Below are positions 9,477 through 18,672 of a DNA stretch of 64,000 nucleotides, one piece after another. The first letter of the stretch is position 1, and each line of letters opens with the position of its first letter. The stretch is from NCBI GenBank assembly GCA_020443075.1, contig JAGRIU010000060.1, forward strand, positions 1 through 64,000, in the 5' to 3' direction. This DNA comes from Alphaproteobacteria bacterium (GTDB lineage: Bacteria; Pseudomonadota; Alphaproteobacteria; Micavibrionales; Micavibrionaceae). A program made the position numbers and the translations under genes. The notes beneath the pieces were generated by a model that searched no databases, had not been told where the DNA came from, and saw only the letters and a program-made list of their open reading frames with translations.

Positions 9477-9496
9477 GGTCGCGCTTGTGCGCGGCC
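9477..9496 (+). other. GC-rich hairpin in the bactofilin leader
   Basis: GGTCGCGC (9477-9484) and GCGCGGCC (9489-9496) pair with one G-U around a TTGT loop. It ends 27 nt before ATG 9524 and just upstream of the GGAAGGGG ribosome-binding site. A role in mRNA stability or translation is possible. Confidence 0.35.
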
Positions 9497-9523
9497 GGAT
9501 AACATCGGAAGGGGATATAAACC

Positions 9524-10381
9524 ATGTTTCATCGTGTGAAATCTGAATCACAGGAAACCACGGCGCAGCCGCAGCCAATGCGAAATGATAATAACAAGCC
9601 GGAAATTCAGGCAGAAGAAGCCGAAGAAAACGAGGCTGTAGCTGAAGCGCAAGCAGAGGCGGAAGAACAGGAAGAAACATCTTACGAAGAAGAGCAAGAA
9701 AGTACCGAGAGCGAAAATCAAACAACCAGTGAAGCCGAAGAGGATAACGAAGACATGAGCGACAATTCACAGCAGGACACACAACCACAATACCAAAGCG
9801 CGCCTTCTGCCGCCGCGCCTTACCAGCGTCCGGGCCAACCCGGCGTTCTGGGCCGCAGCGCACCGGGGGGATACCCTGGGTCCTCCCCTTATTATGCCGC
9901 GCAGCCGGATGCTTCGTCTGCTACAGAGCGTCGTCTGACCATTGGCGCCGGCATCACAATGTCCGGGGAGATTGAATCGTGTGACTACTTGCTGGTTGAG
10001 GGGACAGTCGAGGCGGCTTTGAAAGGTGCAAAAGTGCTGGACATTGCCGAAAGAGGCGTATTCTACGGCACAGTTGAAATCGGCGATGCGAATATTGCCG
10101 GTCGCTTTGAGGGCGATATCACAGCGCATGGCCGCCTGACCATCAGTGCGACAGGCACCGTGACAGGCTCGATTGCTTATAAGGAGCTGGAAATCGAAGC
10201 CGGTGCGGTTATCGACGGAAAACTGACCCCGATCTCCGCACAGGGAACCGCTGCGGCAAAAAAGCCGGAAGCGCCGAAGGCAGCAAAGAAAGCGGCGCCG
10301 GCAAAAAAGCCTGAAGCCCCGCAAGAGCCGGCTAATAATGACGGCGAATTGTTCAGCAAGGCTGCCACAGCCGCTGAATAA
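9524..10381 (+). CDS. Bactofilin with long acidic N-terminal extension
   Basis: 285 residues. The bactofilin beta-helix core covers about 140-240 (TIGAGITMSGEIESCD, followed by GTVEAALKGAK and GRFEGDITAHGRLTIS). Bactofilins polymerise without nucleotide and scaffold envelope or shape functions at the inner membrane. The core is preceded by about 130 disordered residues very rich in Glu, Gln and Ser, then Pro/Gly-rich sequence. It is followed by an Ala/Lys/Pro-rich tail of about 45 residues with repeated KKPEAP. Typical bactofilins are shorter, about 150-200 residues. ATG 9524 has a strong GGAAGGGG site; an internal Met near residue 85 could give a short form. A terminator follows. Confidence 0.88.
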   Translation: MFHRVKSESQETTAQPQPMRNDNNKPEIQAEEAEENEAVAEAQAEAEEQEETSYEEEQESTESENQTTSEAEEDNEDMSDNSQQDTQPQYQSAPSAAAPYQRPGQPGVLGRSAPGGYPGSSPYYAAQPDASSATERRLTIGAGITMSGEIESCDYLLVEGTVEAALKGAKVLDIAERGVFYGTVEIGDANIAGRFEGDITAHGRLTISATGTVTGSIAYKELEIEAGAVIDGKLTPISAQGTAAAKKPEAPKAAKKAAPAKKPEAPQEPANNDGELFSKAATAAE

Positions 10382-10418
10382 GGCGAAAACCAAGGACATT
10401 TGTAAATTGACAAGCATT

Positions 10419-10460
10419 AAGCCAGACCACCCGATAAATAAGGGGTCTGGCTTCGCTTTT
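10419..10460 (+). terminator. Rho-independent terminator after bactofilin
   Basis: AAGCCAGACC (10419-10428) pairs perfectly with GGTCTGGCTT (10444-10453) and is followed by CGCTTTT. Good intrinsic terminator for the bactofilin transcript. Confidence 0.8.
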
Positions 10461-10522
10461 AAAAAAACAGGGTGAAAAAGAGGCTAAAAAAGCCCGAATA
10501 ATTTGGAGTAAACGGTTTTAAA

Positions 10523-11020
10523 ATGAAACGTAAAATACTGAGTTTTGGGAGTGCTGCGGCGATCGCGGTCTTCTTGATGATGGCGGCGCATTGGTTGAAT
10601 ACAACAGACGGACAGGCTCAAGCCTCGGCAAGCCGTTTCGCCGCGGGCGTGCCTGAGAAATATTCCGCCGGTAAACGCCGTCAATTGCGGCGCAGCGTCA
10701 GTATCTCCCCGGCCAGCATTGTCGATCTGTCTGGGCGCGACATCATAGAAATCCTCCATGAACCCGAACTGGTCCGCAAGGATTTGCCGACTGTCATCTG
10801 GCAATACCGTAATAAGGTTTGCACGCTCGATCTGTTTTTCACCGCGGCCAAGGATGATGTGTTGAATTCTCCGGTTGTGCACTATGAAATGCGCGCGCGC
10901 AGCACAGGCGAAGATGTTCAGCCCGCGCAGGAAAAAAAGTGCATGGGCGCGTTGGTCAGAAGCGGCAAAAACAACTTCAAACCCATAAACTTCCAGGCCT
11001 TTTATAAAGCAGGAGTTTAA
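10523..11020 (+). CDS. Secreted conserved protein of unknown function
   Basis: 165 residues with an N-terminal signal or anchor segment (about 8-34). The core LSGRDIIEILHEPELVRKDL then WQYRNKVCTLDLFF resembles a family common in alphaproteobacteria. In that family a short module predicts hydrophobic contact with a lipoprotein or envelope partner and carries the pattern WQYR..xCxLDLFL followed by a second Cys (here ECGA-like, KKCMGALV). The two Cys residues could form a disulfide. No enzyme motif is visible. It follows the bactofilin terminator and has its own upstream space, so it is probably transcribed separately. Confidence 0.6.
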   Translation: MKRKILSFGSAAAIAVFLMMAAHWLNTTDGQAQASASRFAAGVPEKYSAGKRRQLRRSVSISPASIVDLSGRDIIEILHEPELVRKDLPTVIWQYRNKVCTLDLFFTAAKDDVLNSPVVHYEMRARSTGEDVQPAQEKKCMGALVRSGKNNFKPINFQAFYKAGV

Positions 11021-11029
11021 CTCTTCCGT

Positions 11030-11662
11030 TTAGAGGTTTTTCTCTTTAAACCCGCACAGATCGGCCACAGCACATTGCTTGCACAAAGGCTTACGCGCTT
11101 TGCACACGTAACGCCCTTGCAGGATCAGCCAGTGATGCGCATGCAGCGCAAATTCATCCGGCACGACCTTTAACAGCGCTTTTTCCACCGCCTCCGGCGT
11201 TTTCCCCGGGGCCATGCCCGTACGGTTGGCGATGCGGAAAATATGCGTATCCACTGCCATGGTTGGTTGCTTGAACACGATATTGAGCACGACATTGGCC
11301 GTTTTGCGCCCCACACCGGGCAGCTTGACCAGCGCCTCACGCGTATCCGGCACTTTGCCGCCATGCTCGCGGATCAATTGCTCCGACAGCGCCATCACGT
11401 TCTTGGCCTTCGTGTTATACAGCCCGATCGTCTTGATATGCTCTTTGAGGCCATCCAGCCCCAGATCCAGCATTTTCTGCGGGCTGTCGGCGATCTTGAA
11501 AAGACCGTGCGTGGCTTTATTCACCCCCGCATCCGTGGCCTGCGCCGAGAGCACAACCGCCACCAACAGCGTATAGGCGTTCGTCCACTCCAGATCACTC
11601 TTCGGCTCCGGGTTCTGCGCCTTTAAGCGCGCGAAAAATTCATGAATTTGTTTTTTGGTCAT
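11030..11662 (-). CDS. nth: Endonuclease III
   Basis: A 210-residue bifunctional DNA glycosylase/AP lyase that removes oxidised pyrimidines in base-excision repair. The HhH-GPD motif LPGVGRKTANVV carries catalytic Lys120, and VDTHIFRI carries Asp138. The [4Fe-4S] loop has Cys187, Cys194, Cys197 and Cys203. These positions coincide with those of the E. coli enzyme. The frame is open upstream to 11797, but that part is hydrophobic nonsense overlapping the divergent neighbour; MTKKQIHEFF at 11662 is the family start. It is convergent with the preceding secreted-protein gene, 9 bp apart. Confidence 0.96.
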   Translation of the reverse strand: MTKKQIHEFFARLKAQNPEPKSDLEWTNAYTLLVAVVLSAQATDAGVNKATHGLFKIADSPQKMLDLGLDGLKEHIKTIGLYNTKAKNVMALSEQLIREHGGKVPDTREALVKLPGVGRKTANVVLNIVFKQPTMAVDTHIFRIANRTGMAPGKTPEAVEKALLKVVPDEFALHAHHWLILQGRYVCKARKPLCKQCAVADLCGFKEKNL

Positions 11663-11696
11663 ATTGGTGTATTGATTGATATATCCCGTAAAAAAT

Positions 11697-12230
11697 ATGA
11701 ATGACCCTAAATGTAAAAAGAGTAACAAGCAGATGGAAGCAGAATTTAAAGAAAAAAGCGGTGGCGTGGAAATATGGCTGTTGCAAGGGGGCGGCATTCA
11801 TTCCCCCGTGGATATTGATGATATTTCTGCAAACAGAAAGAAATCCATAAGAGAGGTCATGCATGTTCTGATGGAAGTTGCTGAAGAGACGGGGGCTGAA
11901 ATCCGCGTGACCCCGGCGCCGGAGTGGCCAACAGAAATTGATATGTATGTTTGCGATCCAGACAGCAAAGAGAGCATCGGTGCGGAACGCTTGGTTTGTA
12001 CAAATAGACTTTCTTGGGGCGGTTTTGTACCTGTGGCAGGGTTTGTCATGGAGAAAAAATTCAAAGTTGCAACGCCGGAAGGCCGTGAAAGTTTTAAAAC
12101 GCGAATGACAAAAGCTGTAGAAGCTATTTTGAATTACGAGGCGAAACGGCGTCCGGAAAAAGAACATAAAAAAAGGCAATACCAGCAAGCGGTGAGCCAA
12201 CTGGAAACAATAGTAAATGGCCCCGAATAA
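11697..12230 (+). CDS. Hypothetical protein
   Basis: About 177 residues, hydrophilic, with no signal peptide or membrane segment. I do not recognise a family. Visible features are a mixed alpha/beta centre (SIREVMHVLMEVAEETGAEI then WPTEIDMYVCDP) and a highly charged C-terminal helix (YEAKRRPEKEHKKRQY). The start is uncertain: TTG 11676, ATG 11697 and ATG 11733 are all in frame and none has a strong ribosome-binding site. Base composition is more AT-rich than that of its neighbours nth and ogt, which may hint at a later acquisition. Confidence 0.5.
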   Translation: MNDPKCKKSNKQMEAEFKEKSGGVEIWLLQGGGIHSPVDIDDISANRKKSIREVMHVLMEVAEETGAEIRVTPAPEWPTEIDMYVCDPDSKESIGAERLVCTNRLSWGGFVPVAGFVMEKKFKVATPEGRESFKTRMTKAVEAILNYEAKRRPEKEHKKRQYQQAVSQLETIVNGPE

Positions 12231-12259
12231 GATTATTTGAGAGAAGGAGGCGTTGTCTC

Positions 12260-12781
12260 ATGGAAAAAATCATCTACGGCCTGCACGAGAGCGAATTCGG
12301 CGAAATCATCATCGCCCGGAGCGACAAAGGCTTATGCTGGCTCGGCTTTATGGTGCAGGGCTATAAAGGTGACGGGCTGAACCGTTTGCGCAGCTTTTAT
12401 CCTGAGAGTGAATGCATTCGCGATGATGCGCAAACCCTGCCGTTATTCAAAAAAACCATGCAAGCCTGGACAAGCGGGCAGAGCAGGGGGCTGGAGCTGG
12501 ATTTGCGAGGCCGTCCTCTCCAACGCGCCGTGTGGAACGCACTTTTGGATATTCCGCGCGGACAACTCCGCACCTATAGCGATCTTGCCGCCGCCATCGG
12601 CCGCCCGAAAGCCGTGCGCGCCGTGGCCAGCGCCGTGGGAGAAAATCCGGTGTCCTTGCTTGTGCCGTGCCACCGGATCGTGCGCAAAGACGGCGGGCTG
12701 GGTAATTACGGCTGGGGAATTGAGTTAAAACGCGCCTTGCTGGACGCTGAATGCGCCGCCCCGCTTAAAAACGCCGCTTAA
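12260..12781 (+). CDS. ogt: Methylated-DNA--protein-cysteine methyltransferase
   Basis: 173 residues. This suicide repair protein takes methyl groups from O6-methylguanine onto its own cysteine. The active-site motif is VPCHRIV with Cys137, preceded by the DNA-binding helix RAVASAVGENP (recognition helix and Asn hinge) and followed by GGLGNYGWG. The N-terminal ribonuclease-like domain (about 1-85) is present and there is no Ada regulatory domain. A strong GAAGGAGG site precedes ATG 12260. It overlaps the convergent dapB by 4 bp. Confidence 0.95.
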   Translation: MEKIIYGLHESEFGEIIIARSDKGLCWLGFMVQGYKGDGLNRLRSFYPESECIRDDAQTLPLFKKTMQAWTSGQSRGLELDLRGRPLQRAVWNALLDIPRGQLRTYSDLAAAIGRPKAVRAVASAVGENPVSLLVPCHRIVRKDGGLGNYGWGIELKRALLDAECAAPLKNAA

Positions 12782-13560
12782 ATCCCTAAAACATCGCGCA
12801 TGGAATAAAGCCCCGGCGCTTTTCCGGCGCTCCACAGAGCCGCCCGCAACGCGCCTTTGGCGAAAATAGCGCGGTCTTGCGCCCGGTGTGTAATCTCCAG
12901 CCGCTCTCCCTGACCGAAAAACAGCGCCGAATTCTCCGCAATCACATCGCCGCCGCGCTGCACGGAAAACCCGATCGTGCCTTGCTCGCGCGGCCCCGTA
13001 TGCCCTTCACGCGCTAAAACCAGCTTGTCATCCGAAGTCTCGTCCTCGCCGCGGCCCTTCAAAATCGCCCGCGCCAGCGCATAGGACGTCCCCGAAGGCG
13101 CATCAACCTTATATTTGTGATGCAAATCCAGAATTTCCGCATCCCACTCCGGCCCCAGACGCGCCGCCGCTTGCTCAACCAGCGCAATGAGCAAATTCAC
13201 GCCCACGCTCATATTCGCCGCATAGATAATCGGCGTAGCTTTCGCCGCCTCAACCATCGCCGCTTCGTCTTCTTTGCGCACGCCGCTCGTGCCGATGATC
13301 AGCGTTTTTTTGTGCGCGGCCGCCAGAGCGATATGATCCGCTGTAGCTTCGGGCAGGGTAAAATCAATCAGCACATCCGCGCGCTCGAACAGTTCTTCGG
13401 CCTTATCCGTCACAAAATACTCCGCCGCGCCGACCTTGCGCGTATCCCGCACCGTTCCGCCGACCAACGTGAGGCCGCGAGCGTCCCAATCACCCGAGAG
13501 CAATTCCTTCACAATCAAGGCCCCGACCCGGCCCGTGCATCCCAATACGCCAATGTTCAT
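12778..13560 (-). CDS. dapB: 4-hydroxy-tetrahydrodipicolinate reductase
   Basis: 260 residues. It reduces the dapA product to tetrahydrodipicolinate with NAD(P)H in the diaminopimelate/lysine pathway. The nucleotide-binding motif is GVLGCTGRVG at the N-terminus. The catalytic signature DLHHKYKVDAPSGTS has His147, His148 and Lys151. Length is typical. It lies downstream of dnaJ and a 75-residue protein on the same strand, the usual dnaK-dnaJ-dapB order of alphaproteobacteria, and may be co-transcribed with them. Confidence 0.97.
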   Translation of the reverse strand: MNIGVLGCTGRVGALIVKELLSGDWDARGLTLVGGTVRDTRKVGAAEYFVTDKAEELFERADVLIDFTLPEATADHIALAAAHKKTLIIGTSGVRKEDEAAMVEAAKATPIIYAANMSVGVNLLIALVEQAAARLGPEWDAEILDLHHKYKVDAPSGTSYALARAILKGRGEDETSDDKLVLAREGHTGPREQGTIGFSVQRGGDVIAENSALFFGQGERLEITHRAQDRAIFAKGALRAALWSAGKAPGLYSMRDVLGI

Positions 13561-13587
13561 CTTTTTATCTTTCGATCTCCATAAAAT

Positions 13588-13815
13588 CTACGAGAAGGGT
13601 GGGGTGGGTTTGCCATCGTCGCTAGCTAACACGACCGACCCATATTCTCTTCTGAACGCTTCATCTAGTGCAAGTTTTACCCCGTTGTGGAAAAACGCGT
13701 CCACTTCCGCTGCTATAGCAAGATTATCCGCCTTGACGGCCTTGGCAAAATTATCCAATGTCCCCGGTTTTCCTTCTAATAAAGCAATGATTCTTTTTGA
13801 TCTGTCCTTATCCAT
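13588..13815 (-). CDS. Small hypothetical protein between dnaJ and dapB
   Basis: 75 residues, soluble, mostly helical, ending in a charged and proline-containing tail (ASDDGKPTPPF). No family is recognised. It sits 12 bp after dnaJ and 27 bp before dapB on the same strand, so the spacing fits an operon member. The ribosome-binding site is weak. It could be a real lineage-specific gene or a decayed remnant. Confidence 0.45.
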   Translation of the reverse strand: MDKDRSKRIIALLEGKPGTLDNFAKAVKADNLAIAAEVDAFFHNGVKLALDEAFRREYGSVVLASDDGKPTPPFS

Positions 13816-13827
13816 AGGGTTTACCCA

Positions 13828-15009
13828 TTAATCCTTCAAATCATCCCAAAATTCACGCACCTTGCCGAAAAAGCCGCTGGCTTCGGGCGAATGTTTGCGC
13901 CCGCCGTTTTCCGCCGAAAATTCTTCGTCCAGTTGCTTGAGCATCTCTTGCTGTTTTTTGCTCAAATTCACAGGCGTTTCGACAAAGGTTTCGATATACA
14001 GATCGCCGCTCGCATCCGATCCTAAAACCGGCATGCCTTTGCCTTTGAGACGGAATTGCTGGCCCGTTTGCGTGCCGGCCGGAATTTTAACCTTCGCTGC
14101 TTTGCCTTCGATGGTTGGCACTTCGACGTCTCCGCCCAGCGCCGCGCGGGTCACGGTAATCGGCACGCGGCAAAACAGGTTCGCCCCGTCGCGCTTAAAG
14201 AGCTTGTGCGGCTTCACAGCCAGCAAGACGTAAAGATCACCGCGCGGCCCGCCCATCAGCCCGGCTTCACCCTCGCCGGACAGGCGGATGCGCCGCCCCG
14301 TATCCACGCCTTTGGGTATTTTAACCTGAAGGGTTTTGGTTTTCTTGATGCGCCCTTGGCCGCTACAGGCCTTACACGGGTCTTTGATGATACGTCCCGC
14401 GCCGTGACAGGTCGGACAGGTGCGTTCAACCGTGAAAAAACCTTGTTGCTGACGGATGCGCCCCTGACCATCGCAGGTCGAACAGTTGTCCGCACCGCTA
14501 CCGCTTTCAGCCCCGCTGCCGCCGCAGGATTCGCACGTGTCATTGACAGGAATTTTAATTTTGGCGTCCTTGCCCTTAAAGGAATCCTCCAGCGAGATTT
14601 CGAGCGTATATTGCAGGTCTGAGCCACGCTGCGGACCAGCCGATCGGCCTCCGCGTCCACCGCCTGCGCGCCCGCCCATAAACTCGCCGAACATGTCTTC
14701 GAAAATATCGGAGAACGCGCCCGCGCCTCCAAAGCCGCCAGCCGCCCCGCCAGCACCGCCGCCACCGAAGCCGCTCCCCATGCTGCCGTCGAAAGCCGCC
14801 GTACCGAAACGATCATACGCTGCGCGCTTTTGCTCGTCCTTCAGCACGTCATAAGCCTCGTTGATTTCCTTGAACTTGGCTTCGGCTTCGGGATTGTCTT
14901 TGTTTTGGTCGGGGTGATATTTCATCGCCAGTTTGCGGTAGGCTTTTTTCAGCTCGTCCGCGCTGGCGCTTTTTTCGACCCCGAGGGTTTTATAAAAATC
15001 CTTGCTCAT
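13828..15009 (-). CDS. dnaJ: Chaperone protein DnaJ
   Basis: 393-residue class I Hsp40 co-chaperone that stimulates DnaK ATPase and delivers unfolded clients. The J domain (1-70) has HPD at 32-34. It is followed by a Gly/Phe-rich linker (about 75-125), four CxxCxGxG zinc-binding repeats (about 155-220, CESCGGSG / CSTCDGQG / CPTCHGAG / CKACSGQG), then the two client-binding beta domains. It is downstream of dnaK and a short J-domain gene on the same strand. Confidence 0.98.
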   Translation of the reverse strand: MSKDFYKTLGVEKSASADELKKAYRKLAMKYHPDQNKDNPEAEAKFKEINEAYDVLKDEQKRAAYDRFGTAAFDGSMGSGFGGGGAGGAAGGFGGAGAFSDIFEDMFGEFMGGRAGGGRGGRSAGPQRGSDLQYTLEISLEDSFKGKDAKIKIPVNDTCESCGGSGAESGSGADNCSTCDGQGRIRQQQGFFTVERTCPTCHGAGRIIKDPCKACSGQGRIKKTKTLQVKIPKGVDTGRRIRLSGEGEAGLMGGPRGDLYVLLAVKPHKLFKRDGANLFCRVPITVTRAALGGDVEVPTIEGKAAKVKIPAGTQTGQQFRLKGKGMPVLGSDASGDLYIETFVETPVNLSKKQQEMLKQLDEEFSAENGGRKHSPEASGFFGKVREFWDDLKD

Positions 15010-15025
15010 GTTCGTAATCTAAAAT

Positions 15026-15361
15026 CTATGTCTTTTGCTGACCGGAGTTTGCAGGTTTGAAAAAAGCCCCGAACTGCGCCCAAAAACCTTTGGTTATGCG
15101 TGTATTGTCATTACCGGCCCGCATATTTTGTTTTTGTAGCCGGAGTTTACGGTTGTAGGCAATACGGTTTTCGCGGGTTTTTAACCCCGCATAGGCTTCG
15201 CTGATGAGACGAAAGCGCAGCTCGGCCAGCCTCCGGTTTTGTGGGTTGCGGTCGGGATGAAACTGCTTGGCCAGATGACGATACGCGCGCCGCACCTCAT
15301 CATCCGAGGCTCGGGAAGAAACATTGAGAATCTCGTAATAAGAGGCCTGAGTGTTATCCAC
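15026..15361 (-). CDS. Short J-domain protein
   Basis: 111 residues. Residues 5-70 form a complete J domain with HPD at 35-37 and the typical YYEILNVS start. The C-terminal 40 residues are basic and lack the Gly/Phe linker, zinc repeats and client-binding domains of DnaJ. Such proteins activate DnaK for a specialised client or location. It ends 16 bp before dnaJ and begins 70 bp after dnaK, so the locus encodes two J proteins for one DnaK. No membrane segment is visible. Confidence 0.85.
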   Translation of the reverse strand: MDNTQASYYEILNVSSRASDDEVRRAYRHLAKQFHPDRNPQNRRLAELRFRLISEAYAGLKTRENRIAYNRKLRLQKQNMRAGNDNTRITKGFWAQFGAFFKPANSGQQKT

Positions 15362-15393
15362 GCTGTTTGTTTTCCAAGTTTTCTAGCCAAAAG

Positions 15394-15420
15394 CCCCTCT
15401 CTCCCGAAGGAAGAGAGGGG
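15394..15420 (-). terminator. Hairpin after dnaK
   Basis: CCCCTCTCT (15394-15402) pairs with AGAGAGGGG (15412-15420). On the minus strand the stem is followed by CTTTTGG, so it can act as a partial terminator between dnaK and the short J-domain gene. The sequence also resembles a common CCCTCTC/GAGAGGG dispersed palindrome. Confidence 0.55.
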
Positions 15421-15431
15421 TATGGTATGAC

Positions 15432-17384
15432 TTACGCCGATTTCTTTTCGTCATCATCGTCTTCGATTTCCAGATCCGTAAAGTCGGCCTCCAGAACATC
15501 ATCATCCGAAGAAGACGCATCGGCCGTGGCCGCATCATCGGTGCTTTCATCATCGCCCGATACGCCCGCAGACTCTTCCTGCGCCTTGCGATAGGCGATT
15601 TCGCCCATCTTCATGCTGGCTTGGGAGAGAGCCTCGGTCTTGGCTTTGATGTCTTCTGCATCGCCGCTATCCAGAACGTCTTTGAGCTCCTGTAGAGCGT
15701 TCTCGACATTGGCTTTGTCATCGTCCGGCAACTCGCCGCCAAGCTCATCCAGAGACTTTTCTGTGGCATGGATCATGCTTTCCGCCTGATTGCGCGCCTC
15801 GACAGTTTCACGCTTTTTCTTGTCCTCATCGGCGTTGGCTTCGGCGTCCTTGACCATTTTCTCGATGTCATCATCGGACAAGCCGCCGCTGGCTTGGATG
15901 CGAATTTGCTGTTCCTTGTTCGTGGCCTTGTCTTTGGCCGTCACATGAACAATCCCGTTCGCATCAATATCAAAGGTCACCTCGATCTGCGGCACGCCGC
16001 GCGGAGCAGGGGGAATACCCACCAGATCAAACTGTCCGAGCAGCTTGTTATCAGCCGCCATCTCGCGCTCGCCCTGAAAGACGCGGATCGTCACCGCATT
16101 CTGGTTATCCTCGGCCGTCGAGAATGTCTGGGATTTTTTTGTCGGGATCGTCGTGTTGCGGTCGATCAAACGTGTAAACACGCCGCCCAGCGTTTCAATC
16201 CCCAGCGATAGAGGCGTAACATCAAGCAATAGAACGTCTTTTACGTCGCCTTGCAAAACTCCGCCTTGAATGGCAGCCCCATCGGCCACGACTTCATCCG
16301 GGTTCACACCTTTGTGCGGCTCCTTGCCGAAATAGTCCTGAACGGTTTTGATGACTTTAGGCATACGGGTCATCCCGCCCACCATAATGATATCGTCGAT
16401 ATCGGACGGTTTCAGCCCTGCATCCTTAAGCGCTTTTTTCACCGGATCAATCGTGCGCTTGATCAGGTCGTCCACGAGGCTTTCCAGCTTCGCACGGCTC
16501 AAATTGATTTGCAGGTGTTTCGGCCCCGAAGCATCCGCCGTCACAAACGGCAGGTTTACTTCCGTGTTGCTGGTCGAAGACAGCTCGATCTTGGCTTTTT
16601 CTGCCGCTTCCTTCAGGCGTTGCAAAGCCAGCTTGTCTTCGCGCAGGTCAATCCCTTGCTCTTTTTTGAATTCGTCGGCGAGATAATCAATGATGCGCAG
16701 GTCAAAATCTTCCCCGCCGAGGAACGTATCCCCGTTGGTGGATTTAACTTCAAACACGCCATCGCCAAGCTCCAGAACGGACACATCGAACGTCCCGCCG
16801 CCAAGGTCGTACACAACGATCGTGCCTGCGGCTTTTTTATCCAAGCCGTAAGCCAGCGCGGCCGCTGTTGGCTCGTTAATAATCCGCTCGACCTCAAGAC
16901 CGGCAATTTTCCCGGCATCCTTTGTGGCTTGGCGCTGGGAGTCGTTAAAGTAAGCCGGAACCGTAATCACGGCCTTGGTCACTTTTTCACCCAGAAACGC
17001 CTCGGCGGTTTCTTTCATTTTTTGCAGGATCATCGCCGAAACCTGAGCCGGCGCCATTTTTTCGCCGTCGATTTCGACCCAGGCGTCCCCGTTATCGCCT
17101 TCGACAATGTGGAAAGGGGCTTTCTTGACCAGATCCTGCACTTCCGCATCTTTGAAACGGCGGCCAATCAGGCGCTTGATCGCATACAGCGTATTGCTCG
17201 GGTTCGTAACGGCCTGACGCTTGGCGGGCTGACCGACCAGACGCTCCCCGTCTTTCGTGAAAGCCACCATGGACGGGGTCGTCCGCGTACCTTCGGAATT
17301 CTCGATAATCTTGGCTTCCTTGCCGTCCATAACGGCGACACAGGAGTTGGTTGTTCCCAAATCGATACCAATAATTTTGCTCAT
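15432..17384 (-). CDS. dnaK: Chaperone protein DnaK
   Basis: 650-residue Hsp70. The actin-like ATPase domain (about 1-385) contains [25 protein letters not shown] and [10 protein letters not shown]. The interdomain linker is [13 protein letters not shown]. The substrate-binding domain follows, with the helical lid and then a long acidic tail ending in [12 protein letters not shown]. It folds client proteins with DnaJ and GrpE. The acidic Ser/Asp/Ala-rich tail from about residue 605 is longer than in E. coli. Regulation by heat shock is expected. A candidate promoter lies about 100 bp upstream, and no CIRCE operator was found. Confidence 0.98.
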   Translation of the reverse strand: MSKIIGIDLGTTNSCVAVMDGKEAKIIENSEGTRTTPSMVAFTKDGERLVGQPAKRQAVTNPSNTLYAIKRLIGRRFKDAEVQDLVKKAPFHIVEGDNGDAWVEIDGEKMAPAQVSAMILQKMKETAEAFLGEKVTKAVITVPAYFNDSQRQATKDAGKIAGLEVERIINEPTAAALAYGLDKKAAGTIVVYDLGGGTFDVSVLELGDGVFEVKSTNGDTFLGGEDFDLRIIDYLADEFKKEQGIDLREDKLALQRLKEAAEKAKIELSSTSNTEVNLPFVTADASGPKHLQINLSRAKLESLVDDLIKRTIDPVKKALKDAGLKPSDIDDIIMVGGMTRMPKVIKTVQDYFGKEPHKGVNPDEVVADGAAIQGGVLQGDVKDVLLLDVTPLSLGIETLGGVFTRLIDRNTTIPTKKSQTFSTAEDNQNAVTIRVFQGEREMAADNKLLGQFDLVGIPPAPRGVPQIEVTFDIDANGIVHVTAKDKATNKEQQIRIQASGGLSDDDIEKMVKDAEANADEDKKKRETVEARNQAESMIHATEKSLDELGGELPDDDKANVENALQELKDVLDSGDAEDIKAKTEALSQASMKMGEIAYRKAQEESAGVSGDDESTDDAATADASSSDDDVLEADFTDLEIEDDDDEKKSA

Positions 17385-17480
17385 TTTATGACCTCTTTTG
17401 TTGTGGCGAACATCTCAGGCAGCCCTCCAATAGGCACCGCCCTTTGTTCCCGGAAGTTAAAGTTAATATCTTGAGGCGCC

Positions 17481-17510
17481 AATATACACAGCCGCCCAAA
17501 ATATTTCCAG
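17481..17510 (-). promoter_or_regulatory. Candidate dnaK promoter
   Basis: On the minus strand CTGGAA (plus 17505-17510) and TATATT (plus 17481-17486) are 18 bp apart, about 100 bp ahead of dnaK. This could be a weak RpoH-type or housekeeping promoter. The match to the CTTGAAA heat-shock -35 is only partial. Confidence 0.3.
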
Positions 17511-17588
17511 AGCGCAGAGGCAAACAATCCCAAAAAAAAAGTGATGCCCGCCGCTACGAAAATATATGTATGGCAAAAGAAAGTATGG

Positions 17589-18617
17589 TCAAGGGCCGGA
17601 AGCGGGAGTGTTAGGAGGAGTGTTAGGTGCCACCTTGGGGACGTGACGCTTTCCGTGGCTACAAACCTCGTCCCACAAAGGCGTTCTCATGACATCGCCA
17701 AGGGCGTTGACGACGGAATCTAAATTGGCCAGATCATCATCGGCAAGAGGACCGCAATGCGCATAGCTATTGATAAGGGATGTATAGACGCTAGCAATGT
17801 TGGGCGTGTTTAAGGCCGCTCTCAGAGCCGGATACAATTCGGCTTGATCTGGCTTGAAATTGTCACAATCGACGAAGGTGTGTAATGTAAGGTAAGAGCT
17901 CGGTGTCCAGTCCGGCTTTGTGATGATGCGCATATCTGGTTGAAGCCCGTGTAAAACAGGTTTGTTATCCACGCCTGCATGGGCAGATAATATAAATTCA
18001 CCCGGGTAGTAACTTTCAAGCGCGCATCGGGTTGTATGCCCGAAATACAGCCCGTCGCTGCTGGGGAGAACAACGGGGGCCATGCCGGTGTTTTCTTCGT
18101 TTTCGCGCATGATCTGGGGATGTGTTATGGCGAACAAAAGCCCGGTGATAAGAGTCCATTGAAACTCTGTGTCATCATAAACCATAGGACGCTCGGCTCT
18201 TTCTTCAAAACGCTCTTCTATGTGCTGAGAAGAAAAAAACAGGGGAAGCTGGCGGTTGGAAAAAGAAAGTAAATCTTGCCGCATCACCGCTTTGATGAGG
18301 GTCGGTGTGTATTTATCCGGCATCGGATTGCCTTTTTTGTTTAGGCGAAGCCCCATGCTGGATAAAAATAAAGATATCTCTTTCTCTCCGAGAGGCGCTG
18401 TTGGATCGTATCTGTAACTGTCTATGACCTTAACGGGCGCAGCGGCTCTTAATTGTTCAAAATAGTCATGGGCTTGCTCGAAATGTCTCTCTCCAAATTT
18501 TCTTTTTTGAAGCGTGTTGCAAAGCTGAATAATTGTTCCACGCTCAGGATGACAAAGCCCAGATTTAGTGAAATCCGTAATAGCTCTTACTATGCGCTGC
18601 CCTTCTCGAAAACCCAT
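17589..18617 (-). CDS. Hypothetical protein between dnaK and grpE
   Basis: 342 residues, soluble, with no signal peptide or clear membrane helix. I do not recognise a domain. It has acidic and hydrophobic helices in the middle (IEERFEERAERPMVYDDTEF) and a proline-rich C-terminus (PKVAPNTPPNTP). It is more AT-rich than dnaK and grpE and lies between them on the same strand, interrupting the heat-shock group. About 200 bp separate its end from dnaK. A stretch near residue 20 (LCHPERG) recalls a dispersed repeat but lacks a palindrome. Confidence 0.55.
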   Translation of the reverse strand: MGFREGQRIVRAITDFTKSGLCHPERGTIIQLCNTLQKRKFGERHFEQAHDYFEQLRAAAPVKVIDSYRYDPTAPLGEKEISLFLSSMGLRLNKKGNPMPDKYTPTLIKAVMRQDLLSFSNRQLPLFFSSQHIEERFEERAERPMVYDDTEFQWTLITGLLFAITHPQIMRENEENTGMAPVVLPSSDGLYFGHTTRCALESYYPGEFILSAHAGVDNKPVLHGLQPDMRIITKPDWTPSSYLTLHTFVDCDNFKPDQAELYPALRAALNTPNIASVYTSLINSYAHCGPLADDDLANLDSVVNALGDVMRTPLWDEVCSHGKRHVPKVAPNTPPNTPASGP

Positions 18618-18672
18618 AAAACATCACCTCTCGCCAAAACGATAGATAACTTAGCCGAGGCGTCGCGTTATG

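Noticed and set aside
16251-17474. 407-codon open frame opposite dnaK
   Set aside because: It is the antisense shadow of a highly conserved gene with biased codon use; the translation has no recognisable family.
18515-18560. TGTCATCCTGAGCG-like stretch in the 342-residue gene (CHPERG)
   Set aside because: It resembles the start of a common dispersed repeat, but no inverted arm follows and the gene has no family alignment to show an insert.
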